This document shows positions 33,041-44,780 of a stretch of 64,000 bases of DNA, in pieces. Within the stretch, counting starts at the first letter, position 1. Each line of letters begins with the position of its first letter. Location of the stretch: contig OY987301.1 of assembly GCA_963920635.1 (NCBI GenBank), positions 18,332,501-18,396,500 on the forward strand, in the 5' to 3' direction. A program made the translations under genes and the position numbers. Under the pieces are notes generated by a model, which was given only the letters and a program-made list of their open reading frames with translations, made no database searches and was not told where the DNA came from. This DNA comes from Pseudeuparius sepicola (lineage: Eukaryota; Arthropoda; Insecta; Coleoptera; Anthribidae).

Positions 33041-34440
33041 CTTAATTGAGGCCCAAATAAATCGTTACTGACAGTTTCATATACATAGGAACTTTAAATT
33101 AAACTTTAAATATGAAGTAGATTGTGAGTAATAATGCTTCATAAGAATCGTTGTTCAATCACTAAAAATGAAAATCAGTGACAAATATAAGAGGCATAGG
33201 ATTCAGCGATAATAAAAATAAATAAAAAAGTTGTGATTTGTGTGGGACTCGAACCCATGATCTACCATTTAGTAGATGCACAGACATGGTGGTTACGTCA
33301 TCTGTGGTAAGTCCACTGTTTTAATCCTGCGCTATATACTCGTAGCTAATTGTCTATCAATTTTGTCTTATTAGGACAGTCAGAAACTAAGGCAGTCAGA
33401 AACTAAATTTTATTTATCCTCCTCTATTTATCCCTACGTCACAATGGTCGACAATGGAAATTGCATTGTTGGCCATTTTGACGTAGAGATGAAGATTCGT
33501 GATATCCACCAGGTATATAACCTAAAACTGCTCGAAATAAAACTTAAATTACCTAATACTTTCAAAAAAAATGTGCCAAATATGGAAAGTTTTAATAAAT
33601 ACTGCTACTGCACAAGTTGTTGGGGTAAGGAACTTTGGAAAGTTTTTTCATAGATTAAATTAATTTCAATTTTTTTTATATTAATTAATTAATGTTTTTA
33701 GATTTGTGCCTAGTCGTTCTTCTTACACAAATGCAGTGAATAGTTTTCAGCGTACGGCAAGAGGCCAAAGTTCTCTTTATTCGGAAGTTGAGCTTTCAAT
33801 TTTTTTTCTCAGACTAAAAATAACTAAAAATAATATAACGTTGTTGAGTTTCCACTTAACACATTGTAGAACTCGGTGAAGCATTTAAAATTATATTAGA
33901 ATAGAGAAGAATAGAACGATTAGCTATTTTAGATTACGATTTAGATTACGCTACATGATGCCAGTTTTCCACCAAACGGACTAGTCGAATTTCTGTTTTG
34001 TTTGGGTTCTGTGGAAGACAGAAAACTAAAAACAGAACTAGGACAAATTCGAAACACTATGTTTGCACCAAGCCGACAAAGTATTGTCTTAGTTTCGTTT
34101 TTGTTTTGAGTCATTTTCAACAAACGAACAGTTTTCAAAATGTTGTAATGGTATAATTATAATTATTTTACTACCTATGCTATTTTTATAATTTTCCTTT
34201 TGCTATTTTAGCTTTATTTTTTTTATAGAAAGTTGCATGAGATCATTTATAACTAGTACGCGTACCTATAATATATTGTATAATATTGTGGTAGAGGCGA
34301 TACGCCTATAAGGAAAATAAGTTCACGCATTGCAATTTCTTCTGCATTTTAGATGGATTCCACCTCAGAATTCGTACTACTAGAATTAAGGTACTGATAA
34401 GTAATCCTCAATAAGGAAACCTCAATAAATTAAATTTTCT
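33034..34440. other. Gene-free stretch
   Basis: No gene is recognised apart from the tRNA-like word listed separately. Open frames are 69 codons or less. Confidence 0.45.
33236..33340 (-). other. tRNA-like promoter words, possible SINE remnant
   Basis: On the minus strand GGGTTCGAGTCCCACA (33241-33256) matches the T-arm and box B of tRNA genes. A small stem, ATCTAC/GTAGAT, precedes it. A box A-like TAGCGCAGG lies about 80 bases upstream, too far for a normal tRNA, and no acceptor stem pairs. It is best read as a tRNA-derived SINE fragment or chance. Confidence 0.3.
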
Positions 34441-34441
34441 T

Positions 34442-34506
34442 GAAATCGGCAGTAAAGTGTCCCAAAATCGTCATTAAAAGCTCAGAAATCGGCATTAAAG
34501 TAGCCC
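34442..34506 (+). repeat. Short tandem array, about 22-bp unit, three units
   Basis: Units share AAATCG(G/T)CA(G/T)TAAA followed by about seven variable bases. Confidence 0.7.
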
Positions 34507-34658
34507 ATTATTGTACGATTTTTTCAATAAGTAGGCTTTGCCGAGATGTAAACATCAAACGTCAGACGCGGATCCATCGCGCGTCAAAAGTGACCAAATA
34601 TTCAAAACCCGGCCACAAAAGGCCCATTTAACTTTTCGTACACATTGCGAAATTGTTA

Positions 34659-34708
34659 CCTATACCAAAGAAAATGATACTACGCATATCATTTTCTTTG
34701 CCTATACC
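34659..34708. mobile_element. Tiny hairpin insertion with direct-repeat flanks
   Basis: The hairpin has perfect 14-bp arms CAAAGAAAATGATA (34666-34679) and TATCATTTTCTTTG (34687-34700) and a 7-base loop. CCTATAC lies at 34659-34665 and again at 34701-34707. Counting the shared C the repeat is 8 bp. The layout is the same as at 5673-5718 and 62451-62550. Confidence 0.75.
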
Positions 34709-34940
34709 AGCGCAATCTTTCAGTATAAAATATTTTAGTAGGTTTGAATACCAAGAGATTTGCTGTGGAGGCTGCACAACAGGCGGCAATTTGGTTTGTC
34801 TTATCTTACTTGACCTAGGTAGAGCGATCATCAAAGTCAAGCAACGCCGCGCGTAGTCGGTTCATGGACGGGGTGATCCCTTATGATTATTTTCTTGCCT
34901 AATAAATCATTTGTTTCCGATTTCAAAAAAAAAAATATAA

Positions 34941-35062
34941 TATGTACCTCGGCACTGAAGTTCTTTTTATGACTAATGTGGTTTATTTTCCTCAGCCAGA
35001 GGCCTCGGCAACTAAATTCCACATGAGTAATAAAAAGTTGAACTTCAGTGCCTTGGTACATA
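34941..35062. mobile_element. Hairpin MITE, about 42-bp arms
   Basis: The left arm carries TATGTACC, GGCACTGAAGTT and CTTTTTAT. The right arm carries ATAAAAAG, AACTTCAGTGCC and GGTACATA. There is a perfect GAGGCCTC inside the loop. No target duplication is clear. Confidence 0.85.
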
Positions 35063-35420
35063 AATAACTATTTCCTTATACCTGATTAGTTATTAATATA
35101 AGTTTTAATTTCGTATTGAATGCGTGCTATGGTTGATTACTGATATATTAGAAGAGACGAGTATCTATAATATTTTTGGTCTGATGTTTTGCTGCAGCTT
35201 CTGATTGCGATTTTTTTCAATAATAGTATCAGACCACCAGTTGGTGTACCAAGATCATATAGTTAGAAAGTTTGAAATGCCATCGAACACATATACATAA
35301 TGGAATTCTATGCTATGGGCAAAAGTATGTAAATTATATTCTGGAAATATATCCCTCGTCAATGTAGATAAAGGCTTTTCCCCCACACTTTACACTACGA
35401 AATGCGTATATTGGGGGAGA
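35063..35420. other. Gene-free stretch
   Basis: AT-rich with nothing recognised. Confidence 0.45.
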
Positions 35421-35530
35421 GTGTATAGTGTTTTGGTATAGGCGTGGAGAAATGCTCTGGGGAGACAATTCCAGGCCGACCGCCGGCATACCACTAATTA
35501 CTGAACAGGAGTGCTTTGAATTGATTGTGC
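35421..35530 (+). repeat. Dispersed repeat family R3, copy 2
   Basis: Aligned to 29121-29230 over 110 bases with no net indel. Confidence 0.7.
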
Positions 35531-35685
35531 TACACTTAGCCCTGTGCGCTGGGACACTATCTCTACCCCAGATGGTTTATAACTTCTATGAGTACGCGTT
35601 AAAATCACTTCAGGGGATAACGACAGATCACCATTAGGTTTTATTTAATGGGGATACTGTTATGCTGGAAAACAAGAACTATATA

Positions 35686-36248
35686 CAGGGTGAGTCACAT
35701 CTAAAGGCAGAGCCGAAAACTCAAGATAAAATTCGCTAAAATAAGCACATATGCTTAGTAAACATTAGCTCAAAAACGCTTGGTTCTCCATATACAGCGT
35801 GTTGAAACTTTTCCAAAAATAACATATATTTTTTTAAATTTCTTTCAAGCCCGTTTAAAAATTCAAAAAAATACCAAGAGGTGCTTTTTGTTCCAAATTG
35901 AAAGGGCTATCCAAAAAAAGGCAAAATTTTTGGTTTTGCACAGAACCGTATTACTTTTTTTACAATTATTTACAGTAACTATTTGTATCTACGCCGCTGG
36001 TCATCTGAACGGGGTCAAAGTATTGCACAAAATGGCAACCGTCCAATGCATAATGTGTACCAAATTTGGTTGAAATTCCTAAATGGGCTCGAAAGAAATT
36101 TAAAAAAAATGTTATTTTTGGAAAAAATTCAACTCGCTGTATATGGAGAACCAAGCGTTTTTGAGCTAATGTTTATTAAGCATATGTGCTTATTTTAGCG
36201 AGTTCTATCTTGTGTTTTCGGCTCTGCCTTTAGATGTGACTCACCCTG
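35686..36248. mobile_element. Foldback element 1 of a contiguous trio, 563 bp
   Basis: The ends are CAGGGTGAGTCAC and GTGACTCACCCTG. The arms run about 180 bases each (AAGGCAGAGCCGAAAAC, AATAAGCACATATGCTTA, AACGCTTGGTTCTCCATATA). The loop is about 206 bases. TATATA flanks both ends, and the right-hand one is shared with the next element. No transposase is present. Confidence 0.93.
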
Positions 36249-36254
36249 TATATA

Positions 36255-37080
36255 CAGGATGATTTTGTTAGGTCTACCACCGCGATTTTCTCGCTTATTT
36301 TGCGCCCTACAAAAAAAGCGTAAGAAACAAAAATGTTGCAATTTTGGACAGCTAAGTGATGCTGCTAAAGAAATCGGCATCCATGGCCAACTTGTCGCGC
36401 AATATTAAAAAAACCTCAAATTGAGCAAAACTATTAATAGCCGTGGAATGTTTATTTTTAAGAGACAGAGGAAAACTTTTATATTGAAAATTGATGGCAC
36501 TGAGAAGCTTTATCCATCCACGTAGTCAGATAGTTTCAGCAAATTACACAAGGTCTTCGGCTCTCTTGAGATCATGAAAATTTTTGTAGATTCTAAGTTT
36601 TCTTAGTACAGTGCGAAAAGTTGGGCATGGAGGCCCATTCCTTTTTTAAAGTCGCCTCGCTGACTAAAATTGCCATATTTTTTTTTCTTACGTATTTTCT
36701 GTGCGGCCTAAAATAAGCGAGAAAATCACTTAATAAGAAATAAACAAAAAATTTTCATAGCCTCAAGAGAGCCGAAGACCCTGTGTAATTTGCTGAAACT
36801 ATCTGACTACGTGGATAGATAAAGATTCTCAGTGCCATCAATTTTCAATATAAAAGTTTTCCTCTGTCTCTTAAAATAAACATTCCACGGCTATTAATAT
36901 TTTGCTCAATTTGAGTTTTTTTAATATTGCGCGACAAGTTGGCCATGGATGCCGATTTCTTTTGCAGCACCACTTACTCGTAGCTGTCCAAACTTGCAAC
37001 ATTTTTGTTTCTTACGCTTTTTTTGTAGGGAGTAAAATAAGCGAGAAAATCGCAGTGGTAGACCTAAAAAAATCATCCTG
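36255..37080. mobile_element. Foldback element 2 of a contiguous trio, 826 bp
   Basis: The ends are CAGGATGATTTT and AAATCATCCTG; the arms run about 340 bases. Inside the loop, at about 36702-36736, GCGGCCTAAAATAAGCGAG then AAAATC repeats a piece of the terminal arm, so part of the arm exists three times. TATATA lies on both sides. Confidence 0.93.
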
Positions 37081-37086
37081 TATATA

Positions 37087-38398
37087 CAGGGTGTCCCAAT
37101 AAGGACTCCCGTCGCCGATATTTCCGGAACAAAAAGAGATATTTTAATTCTGCAAACGCCGTTCGCTAGGACGTGAAGAGGGCATTATTTGAAACTGATA
37201 AGCGTTCATTTTGATAATGGCGTATAGATGGCGCTGCGGTGCAAAGAAACTTTTCGATCCTAGGAACATTGGAGCGTAGCGCATTTGAAAGACTGGGTAA
37301 TTTGGAGAAACTTTTGTTCTATGGACAATTTTCCTATTGTTACTAGTTTCTGAGATAACCGCTCTACAATGTAATTTATAAAAAATGAGCTAACTCGCTT
37401 AAACTCGCTTAAAATTAACTTTAGAGGAAAAAATTATTAAAAATACCGTTATAGTGCACTAAAACGAAGAAAATAGCGGCACGTGCCAGATTATTACACA
37501 TCCGGTTTGACCGGAAGTACCGGAAGTGACTCATTTTTCAGTTCAAAATGAACATACTGTACAATTTTTCCTCAAAATTGGAAAAATATACCTAATAACA
37601 ATAACACCTTGTAGGTACACGTAGACCACGACAATTTGGCTGAATTTATTTTTATTTTATAGAAATTAACCATGTATGTTTACAATAAATATGTTCAAAA
37701 TTATTTCCATACCTAAATACGAGCAGCGTGCAGCGGCTACAGCACTGTTTTTACCGCATTCTACATAAAATAATACCGTTGACTGACGTATTAAAGAGAC
37801 AGAGCCACCTTCGGGTAATAAAAATAAATTCAGCCAAATTGTCGTTGTCTAGATGTATGTAGGTATATACATGGTGTTATTGTTATTATATGACACTGTA
37901 AATTACCTTTATTACTTTTGTGGGATAAATTATACAGTATGTTCATTTTAATCTGAAAAACGGGTCACTTCCGGTACTTTCGGTCAAACCGGATGTGTAA
38001 TAATTTGACACGTGTAGCTATTTTCTTCGTCCTTAGTGAACTACAAAGATATTTTTAACAACTTTTTCCTCTAAAGTTAATTTTAAGCGAGTTAGCTCAT
38101 TTTTTATAAATGACATTGTAGAGCGGTTATCTCAGAAACTAGTGACAGTAGGAAAATAGTCCGTAGAACAAAAGTTTCTTCAAATTAATCAGTCTTTCAA
38201 ACGCGCTAGGCTCCAACGTTCGTAGGGTCGAAAAGTTTCTTTGCACCGCAGCGCCATCTATACGCCATTATCAAAATGAACGCTTATCAGTTTCGAATAA
38301 AGCCCTCTTCACGTCCTAGCGAACGGCGTTTGCAGAATTAAAATATCTCTTTTTGTTCCGGAGATATCGGCGACGGGAGTCCTTATTGGGACACCCTG
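37087..38398. mobile_element. Foldback element 3 of a contiguous trio, 1312 bp
   Basis: The ends are CAGGGTGTCCCAATAAGGAC and GTCCTTATTGGGACACCCTG. The arms run about 575 bases each with light divergence, among the longest inverted repeats here. The central loop (about 37661-37816) contains GACTGACGTATTAA, shared with the tip of the MITE at 32861. No coding region is present. The flanks are TATATA on the left and TATATG on the right. Confidence 0.94.
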
Positions 38399-38546
38399 TA
38401 TATGTCTACACTTATTTTTTAAACCCAAGCATTTGGTCCAACCGTTGGAAAGAACCTTGAAACTTTCGATTTTTGACTTTGACTTTTTGACACACGGCAC
38501 AAATTAAGGGGATATTCCTTTTAGGTCAAAATAAGAAAGAAAGAAA

Positions 38547-38668
38547 AAAGTTTAACGGCTCTTTGGACAAACTATTTTGGGTTCGTTGAAAGGTGGTAAG
38601 TACCAGTCATTTTGCATACCTCGGCCATTTTTGGCAGAATAGTTTGATCCAAAAGCCGTTAAACTTTA
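38547..38668. repeat. Hairpin, about 32-bp arms
   Basis: AAGTTTAACGGCT then GGA-CAAACTATT pairs with AATAGTTTG-TCC then AGCCGTTAAACTT. The loop is about 60 bases. Confidence 0.85.
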
Positions 38669-39651
38669 TTTTGTTGTATATATTTGATCACGTTAATTGC
38701 CACCTCATAGGAAAGAAGGTTAATATAAATATATGTCCAGAATCGCTTCTATCTAAGAATTGTTTTGAATAAATCAACAACATTTTTGTCCCCGGATTTT
38801 TTTGTATGTTGCTACGTTTTCAGAATTTGCTTAGATATTTTACTAGCACAAGCTGGAATATTTATATTTATACATTCGTATATGGTTGCGGTCCAGACTC
38901 AATCGTCACAACAATTTGACCTTTCGCGTTTATCTTGTGCAATATCCAGACCTCAAATTCACGCTACGATTTTACGGGAGGCAGATGAATATTCAACCTA
39001 TATTGAGGTAACGAGCACAGCAGATTCATAACAGTAACATCATAGTGCCCAAGTATATGGTAGTCTGAAATATGCGGTCTGGAGAACAGCTTTATGGATA
39101 AAGTAATTACAGACGGATGAATCGAGAAGGGGCGCTCATCTAGATTGCCATATTCGACTAACGCTATATAGCAATATAGCTATGTCCTTTGATGGTGTAA
39201 GATATATCGCCAACTCGAATTATGATTGTCTTGCCAGTAAATTATAATGTGTTGGCGATGTCAGTTAACCTTTTTGCGAACGTAGCTTATAGTGCTGCCG
39301 GAATTACCATTTGTCAATCTCAACAAAGGCGTTTCTCGTGTTCGCTCTGTTTCTACAAGATGTCGCAGACATTCACAGTTCAAAATTCTGTGTAGATTTT
39401 ACCATTTAATGAAATAGCTTTGTAACTAAACATGTACACAGTAAATGCTAAAATGAATGTAATTTTTTTAGTAAAGCACCACGCGTCTGTCTAATTTTAC
39501 ACGCACATAGGGTTAAATCTTCACACCTAGTTGTTATTTTTACACCGAATCGTGTAAATCTCCAGTTTTTACACCCTACAGTATACAGCAACACGTATAG
39601 TTATAAATTTTCATAGCACCTACTCTGCAGTGTTAGCAACAACACGTATAG
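38669..39651. other. Gene-free stretch
   Basis: The 88-codon frame at 38765-39031 has no recognised domain. AACACGTATAGT words recur at 39590 and 39642, just left of the next element. Confidence 0.45.
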
Positions 39652-40359
39652 TATACAGGATGTTTCTTAATAACATGCTAATACTTAAGGTGGTTATTCT
39701 TGGCTCCGTTTTGAGAAAAAAACTTCAAATGATCGTATGCCCTAAAAGTCTTAACTTTTGAACTACAGGGGGCTAAAATTTTAAAATCCTTTTTTTTATT
39801 ATCACTTTGGTATTACCCTAGATATTTTTGTGAAATTTGGTACACGCCTTCTATGCATCAAGATGCATTTTCTGATGTAGAAACAATTTTATTACTTTTA
39901 CCAGTGGCGTCTGTACGGGTTTTGAATTGAATATTTTTAAAGAAAAATATGTTACGCTGCTGCTTTTTCTTAAACTAAAAATTATTTTTGAAATCCCCAT
40001 CTTTTCTGAGTAAATGAGGTCTCTTGATTTTTTTTGGTTGACGTGCGGTTTTCGCATAAAAAAATTAAAACTCATTCATTTGCACCTTGGTATACAATTA
40101 GATATTAACAATTATTCAAAACGATCTAGTTGGCAAGAAGCAGATTTTGTTTTGTAAACATAAATAGTTTTGACAGTTGTCTACCTAGTCTAGTTGTCAC
40201 GTATTCAAGTCATTAACATTAACATAGTCAAATTTTACCACCCTATATCTCAAAAGTTAAGACTTTTCGGACATTATCTTCATATGAAGATTTTTCTCAA
40301 AATGGACCCAAGAATAACCCCCTTAAGTATTAGCAGGTTATTAGGAAACACACTGTATA
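39652..40359. mobile_element. Foldback element, 708 bp, complete relative of the arm at 18398
   Basis: The ends are TATACAGGATGTTTC and GAAACACACTGTATA. The arms run about 110 bases through CTAATACTTAAGG, TTTTGAGAAAAA and AAAAGTCTTAACTTTTGA. TATAGTA lies across both junctions. The loop of about 470 bases has only a 74-codon frame without motif. Confidence 0.88.
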
Positions 40360-40455
40360 GTAGATCTTCACAGTTTTTTACACTCCTCAGTGTTAACAGC
40401 ATTATATACGTATAGAATGTGTTTCCGACTTGGTTTCACTATTAGCTGCAAAAAT

Positions 40456-40700
40456 GTATATACGGTGTGACCCACTGCAAATCGGAACACCCCCCTAAAA
40501 TTCGTATTTATCATCCGATTTTGATCTAGTGTTTTTAAGGATAGGGCATCAAAAACTGTACTTTTTATTTACAAAAACCAAGCCCTACTGTGTCATATTT
40601 TTTGGGTCAAAATTCGACCGATCATATTATTTTTATTAGAATTCTGCCGGTGGATTGGGCATCCCTTAAAACGGGTTTGTACCAAACTTTGTCAAAAAAT
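40456..40700 (+). mobile_element. Half-copy of the multilayer foldback family
   Basis: It begins GTATATACGGTGTG and matches the outer left layer of 60525-61767: GAACACCCCC, then TTCGTATT-ATC-CCGAT, then CAAAAAACT-like, and CCAAA-TT-G-CAAAAAATAT at the end. The counterpart arm is missing. Confidence 0.6.
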
Positions 40701-41589
40701 ATCGAATAATAAAAATTAAAATTTGATTTTAGTAACTAAATAAAAACAAAATAGCCGAAATAATCAAAACACGTAGGTATATACGCAATTTAAAATTCCC
40801 CGCAAATAGTGCAAACATCCGTTTGTGAATATGGAACGAGGTTTCCATAAATTTTTTCACGGCATATTTACTCGTTTAACAATTAATTCCGATACCTCTA
40901 CAGGAGCAAAAATATCGAATTTAAAAAACAACAAAAGTAACGTCCATAGAGATCAAACTGGAATTTGTGTTATCCCCCGTTAAGTTATTGTACAATACAA
41001 TGGAATGCACATTTTAACCTGCTAAATTCTCTCAGGAACTAAAGAAACATCATGGCACCACTTCTACTGAACTTATTTTGGTTCATAGAAAAGAGCCTCG
41101 CATAGAATGACACAGATGCAAAAAAATTCAATAGTGACAAATTATTAGAGAATAGCTGTTTAAACCTTCAGTCAACGCAGGGACCCTTTAAAGTAAGAGG
41201 ACCCAGCATTATACATTCCAAAGTGAGGCCGTTTCTTTCCTCATTCTAATGGTCTCAGTGATGCCAAGTATGCCATTTTATTGGAGAATCTATGAATATA
41301 ACAGGTACTTTGATTGTTAGTAAAAATTAATAATGGTTTCCATGATTTCTAAAAATTGACAATTTTGTGTATACAACTACAGAATGTAGCAAGTGCCAAA
41401 TGAATCAAATTTATTTTATATTTGAATTTTGTTTCCTGCAATTATTTCCAGGAATTTAAGTAATATAAGTAAGTATGGTAAGTCAGTGCTGATTTTGCTT
41501 ATTTGAGAATTTGTCGCTATTGCACCTTGTTACCAGGTTCCTCAAACCATTTGTAATATGTAGGTATAATAGGTACCTACGTACTTGAA
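40701..41589. other. Gene-free stretch
   Basis: CAGGGACCCTTTAAAGTAA at 41178-41196 is partly inverted at 42218-42236 (TTATTTTAAAGAGTCCCTG), hinting at one more old foldback around 41160-42280. No gene is recognised. Confidence 0.4.
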
Positions 41590-41940
41590 CTTTCTTCCCT
41601 TGTTGAATGTATCTAACCAAAGAACTTTCACAGATTTCGGGATGGACTAATAAGATTAGGTCTTGTACTTAGTTCTAATCATGTAGTTTTTCTCGGTGCT
41701 CATTGTAAAATTTTTGTAATTTCATTTCTCTCCCAAGGTAGGTACCTCACAAACGTAAAATAAACTTATAGTTGTAGATAAAAACTGTTTAAAAGACCTG
41801 ACTGAAGCTACCTGCTTAATAATTTAAAATTTTGGAAATACGATTTGTTTCGAACTACCTGCTTATACGTAATGCCCACGTAATGGGAATTGTAGGATTA
41901 CTAAAGGTGAGACAAGAAAAATCTGGTTGCAATTATTGGG
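41590..41940 (+). repeat. Long spaced inverted repeat, left arm
   Basis: It pairs with 44781-45127. Matched words are AGATTAGGTC, TCTCGGTG, AGACCTGACTGAAGCTAC, AATTTAAAATTT and CTGGTTG-AATT. Read in one frame, both arms give a short similar peptide (a T-R-x-x-W-L-x-L pattern). That may be a trace of a former coding region of the parent element, but it is too short to name. Confidence 0.75.
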
Positions 41941-44780
41941 ACTACTATACAGGCGGCCGCATTACCACTTAATTGACTATCTGGAAGCTGGAAGTTAGAA
42001 AACTTAAAAATTGTGAACTATGATGGGAAATATTTTGCCTCCTTTGGAATCTATGGCACTGGCATGTCACATAGAACCTGATGGCAGTTGGATACTGACA
42101 TATATCATAACCTTGTACTAGCCCACTTATGTGGTCTCCTTGGAGTATACAGAAAACAAACTTCCCCTCAAGGCTTCACTTTTCCTATGTGATAGACTGT
42201 GACATGCTGCCCTCCCTTTATTTTAAAGAGTCCCTGGGGGAAACCCTTTTTAAATGGCATCTTGACAGAGAGCCAAAAATGTTATTAAGAAAATCTTCAT
42301 AATTTGACGGGGCGAACTCTATATATATATATACCTATGTATGTGTACATGGTATACAGAACTACGAGACACCCTGTAAGTTTGGAGCCAAGAATCTAAA
42401 ACGTTTTTCACCAATATGTTTGGTAGTAAATAGAACAACTACATATTATGTTATGTACTCTTCTGGTCGGGCAACAAAATATACCTATAATATTTTAAAT
42501 TAAAATTAATACTAAATAAAAATATTAAATATATGGCTATTTTAAATTTTATATATAACGTATTGTGGTATACGTGGAATTAATTTCGATTGAAATGTAG
42601 TTTAGCTTAAAAATGGTCAGTTTTGTGGATTTATTTAACTAATATAGAAACAGTATGCTATATGTGAATAACTGAAAGGATCCAAATATGAAATACCACC
42701 CAAATGTCAAAGGTCAATAATTCGAATGAGCGGCAAAAATTTTGCCATGGGAAATTGGTATAACAATTCACAATTGTTATTGTTGATGCTCAATTCATTT
42801 TACTATGTCTGTTTTCAGAAACTGAGGAAGCACTGATGATAACAATATACGCATCACCAAAAATACAATATCAAGTACCAATAATTACAACTATGTATTA
42901 GAAATTTTTATGTTTAAATCAAGTAAAACAGAAAAGAACTATTTTCGAAAATTGGGATGGATTTAGTTCACTAATAAAAACCATACCATGTTTTAAATAT
43001 TGTATAGTGTGCAGTGCATATCTCAAAGCCCATTTGGCCGAAAGGCAAAAAATCACACAAATTTTGTCGATGTTGACGAACATAAATTCAAAAATTGAAA
43101 TCGTAAAATCGAGAGAAAATTTTTCGGTAATAAATTATTGGCTTGGGCAGTTCGTTTGGTTTTCGCACCATTAGCTACGCAAATTTTCAACTCGCACAAT
43201 TGTAATTAATTGATTTTTGTTGAAGCAAACAAATTCCTTCCTGTTGAATGTTCGCTGAGGAATAAAGCTTATATTCTACATTTTAAATTGAGCACATTTC
43301 AGAGTTAGACCGTAGCGTGGGATTTTTATATGTTCGTCTACAAAGTTTTTGTAAGTACCCCAATTAAATATTTGAGATGAATGGTACTTAGTTACCCGTT
43401 CTCTGTTCCATAGCTATCAATTTTTTAAGGATAATAAAATATTCTATTGGCATGCCAGAAAAGGTTTACACAGATGTTCAAAAACAGCAACGTTTGTCAC
43501 GCCAGTTTCATTTTGAAATTGAGAAACGACGAAAAGGCCGTGTGTGGGTTAAACCACGTCGGCCCTTCCAGAAATTTTATTGTCAGTTCTGCTGACCACT
43601 TTTTTAGCCATATTTACTCACTATTTATAGCTATCAATCACACGAATTAGGTACTAGCTCCACCGTCCACCGCCGAAAATGCAACAAATAAAACCTGGCG
43701 AGCCGACGTGCAAGTGCTTGTTTACACACGCAAATTATATTTTCTTGCAGGTATGAGTCACCACTGGCGCAACTGATTTCAGAAGACTACAGACTTTTTC
43801 GGTCTATGCATGCAAAGATTCAACTTTTATGCAAGTCGATGTTTACACGTGCAAATTTAATTTACTGGCGCGCCAGTTCTTATAGGCGCAAATAAATCTA
43901 TGCATGTGTAAACTCACCATACTGTCTAAACTCCTACAGTTTAATAAAAGGAAAAACTGGTACATGTTTCGACCCACCTAGGAAGTCATCTTGAGCAGTA
44001 ATGTACGTAAGATAACAAAGTTTGAACTAATTTATTATTTTATAAGAAACAAACAAAAAAATGTCATTTCGACTTTGAACTTCGATTTTCCTTAGGTAAC
44101 ACTATATCTGGTACCTAACCATGTTGTGATTCCTGGAGTATTTTAATTAGACGAAGATACAAAAGAGGGAATATCCAGTCTGCGTGGGTGTCCGCGACTG
44201 TCTTGAGGCGTGGAGGAATCCATCAAAAGGCGGGGGATTTATTCAAATTATATGGTGGTTTCCAATATATTTCCATAAAGCGTGGAATCTTAAATTATTA
44301 TATAGGGCCAGAAATACCAAAGCCGGGATATTTTTATCACTTCACAACAGAATAGTGGATGAGGAAATCTGGCGATGTCGGGAGCCTTCCATATCCATTA
44401 TACATATAAAAAAGTTAGGTATGTTCGGATTTTTTTAGGGCATGGCCTTATAGGCACGCACGAAAAAAATGGAATTTCTATTTTTCCTGGTATTTTTTTT
44501 TCATTTTTCAACAGATATTTTTTGTATTGGCCTCGTTGGGAAAGCAAGGCGATGAAGCTTCAATATTCAAGTACGAATCTGGTCAAATTCAGACGATGAA
44601 TACAACTTTGGGAAAATTCGGCTAAGTATAACCTTTAATGCTTTTCAAAATTTGACAGCGTAAAAATGTATGCCTGGTTCATACAGCTTATTTATCTATA
44701 AGAAATAACCAACGGTATTTGTCCCTTGATTTGAACTGACCAATGAAGAAATTTTTGCTCTCTTGGATAAAGATGTTGCT
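41941..44780. other. Spacer of the long inverted repeat, no gene recognised
   Basis: It contains a (TA)n tract near 42321-42334, a right-type end GACACCCTGTA near 42369, and the direct repeats at 43709-43868. On the minus strand at about 43945-44000, ATGTACCAG and CGAAACATG resemble a retroelement 3' tail, without proof. No open frame is convincing. Confidence 0.4.
43709..43868 (+). repeat. Direct repeat with TGTTTACAC core, period 121 bp
   Basis: Copies at 43709-43747 and 43830-43868 share GCAAGT, TGTTTACAC and GCAAATT-TA. A looser inverted version (GCGCAAATAAAT then GTGTAAAC) follows near 43895. TGTTTAC is also the forkhead-factor core, so binding is possible but unproven. Confidence 0.7.

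Noticed and set aside
43945..44000. Second hammerhead-like motif on the minus strand
   Set aside because: The CTGATGA box is not matched (CAAGATGA instead) and stems do not pair well.
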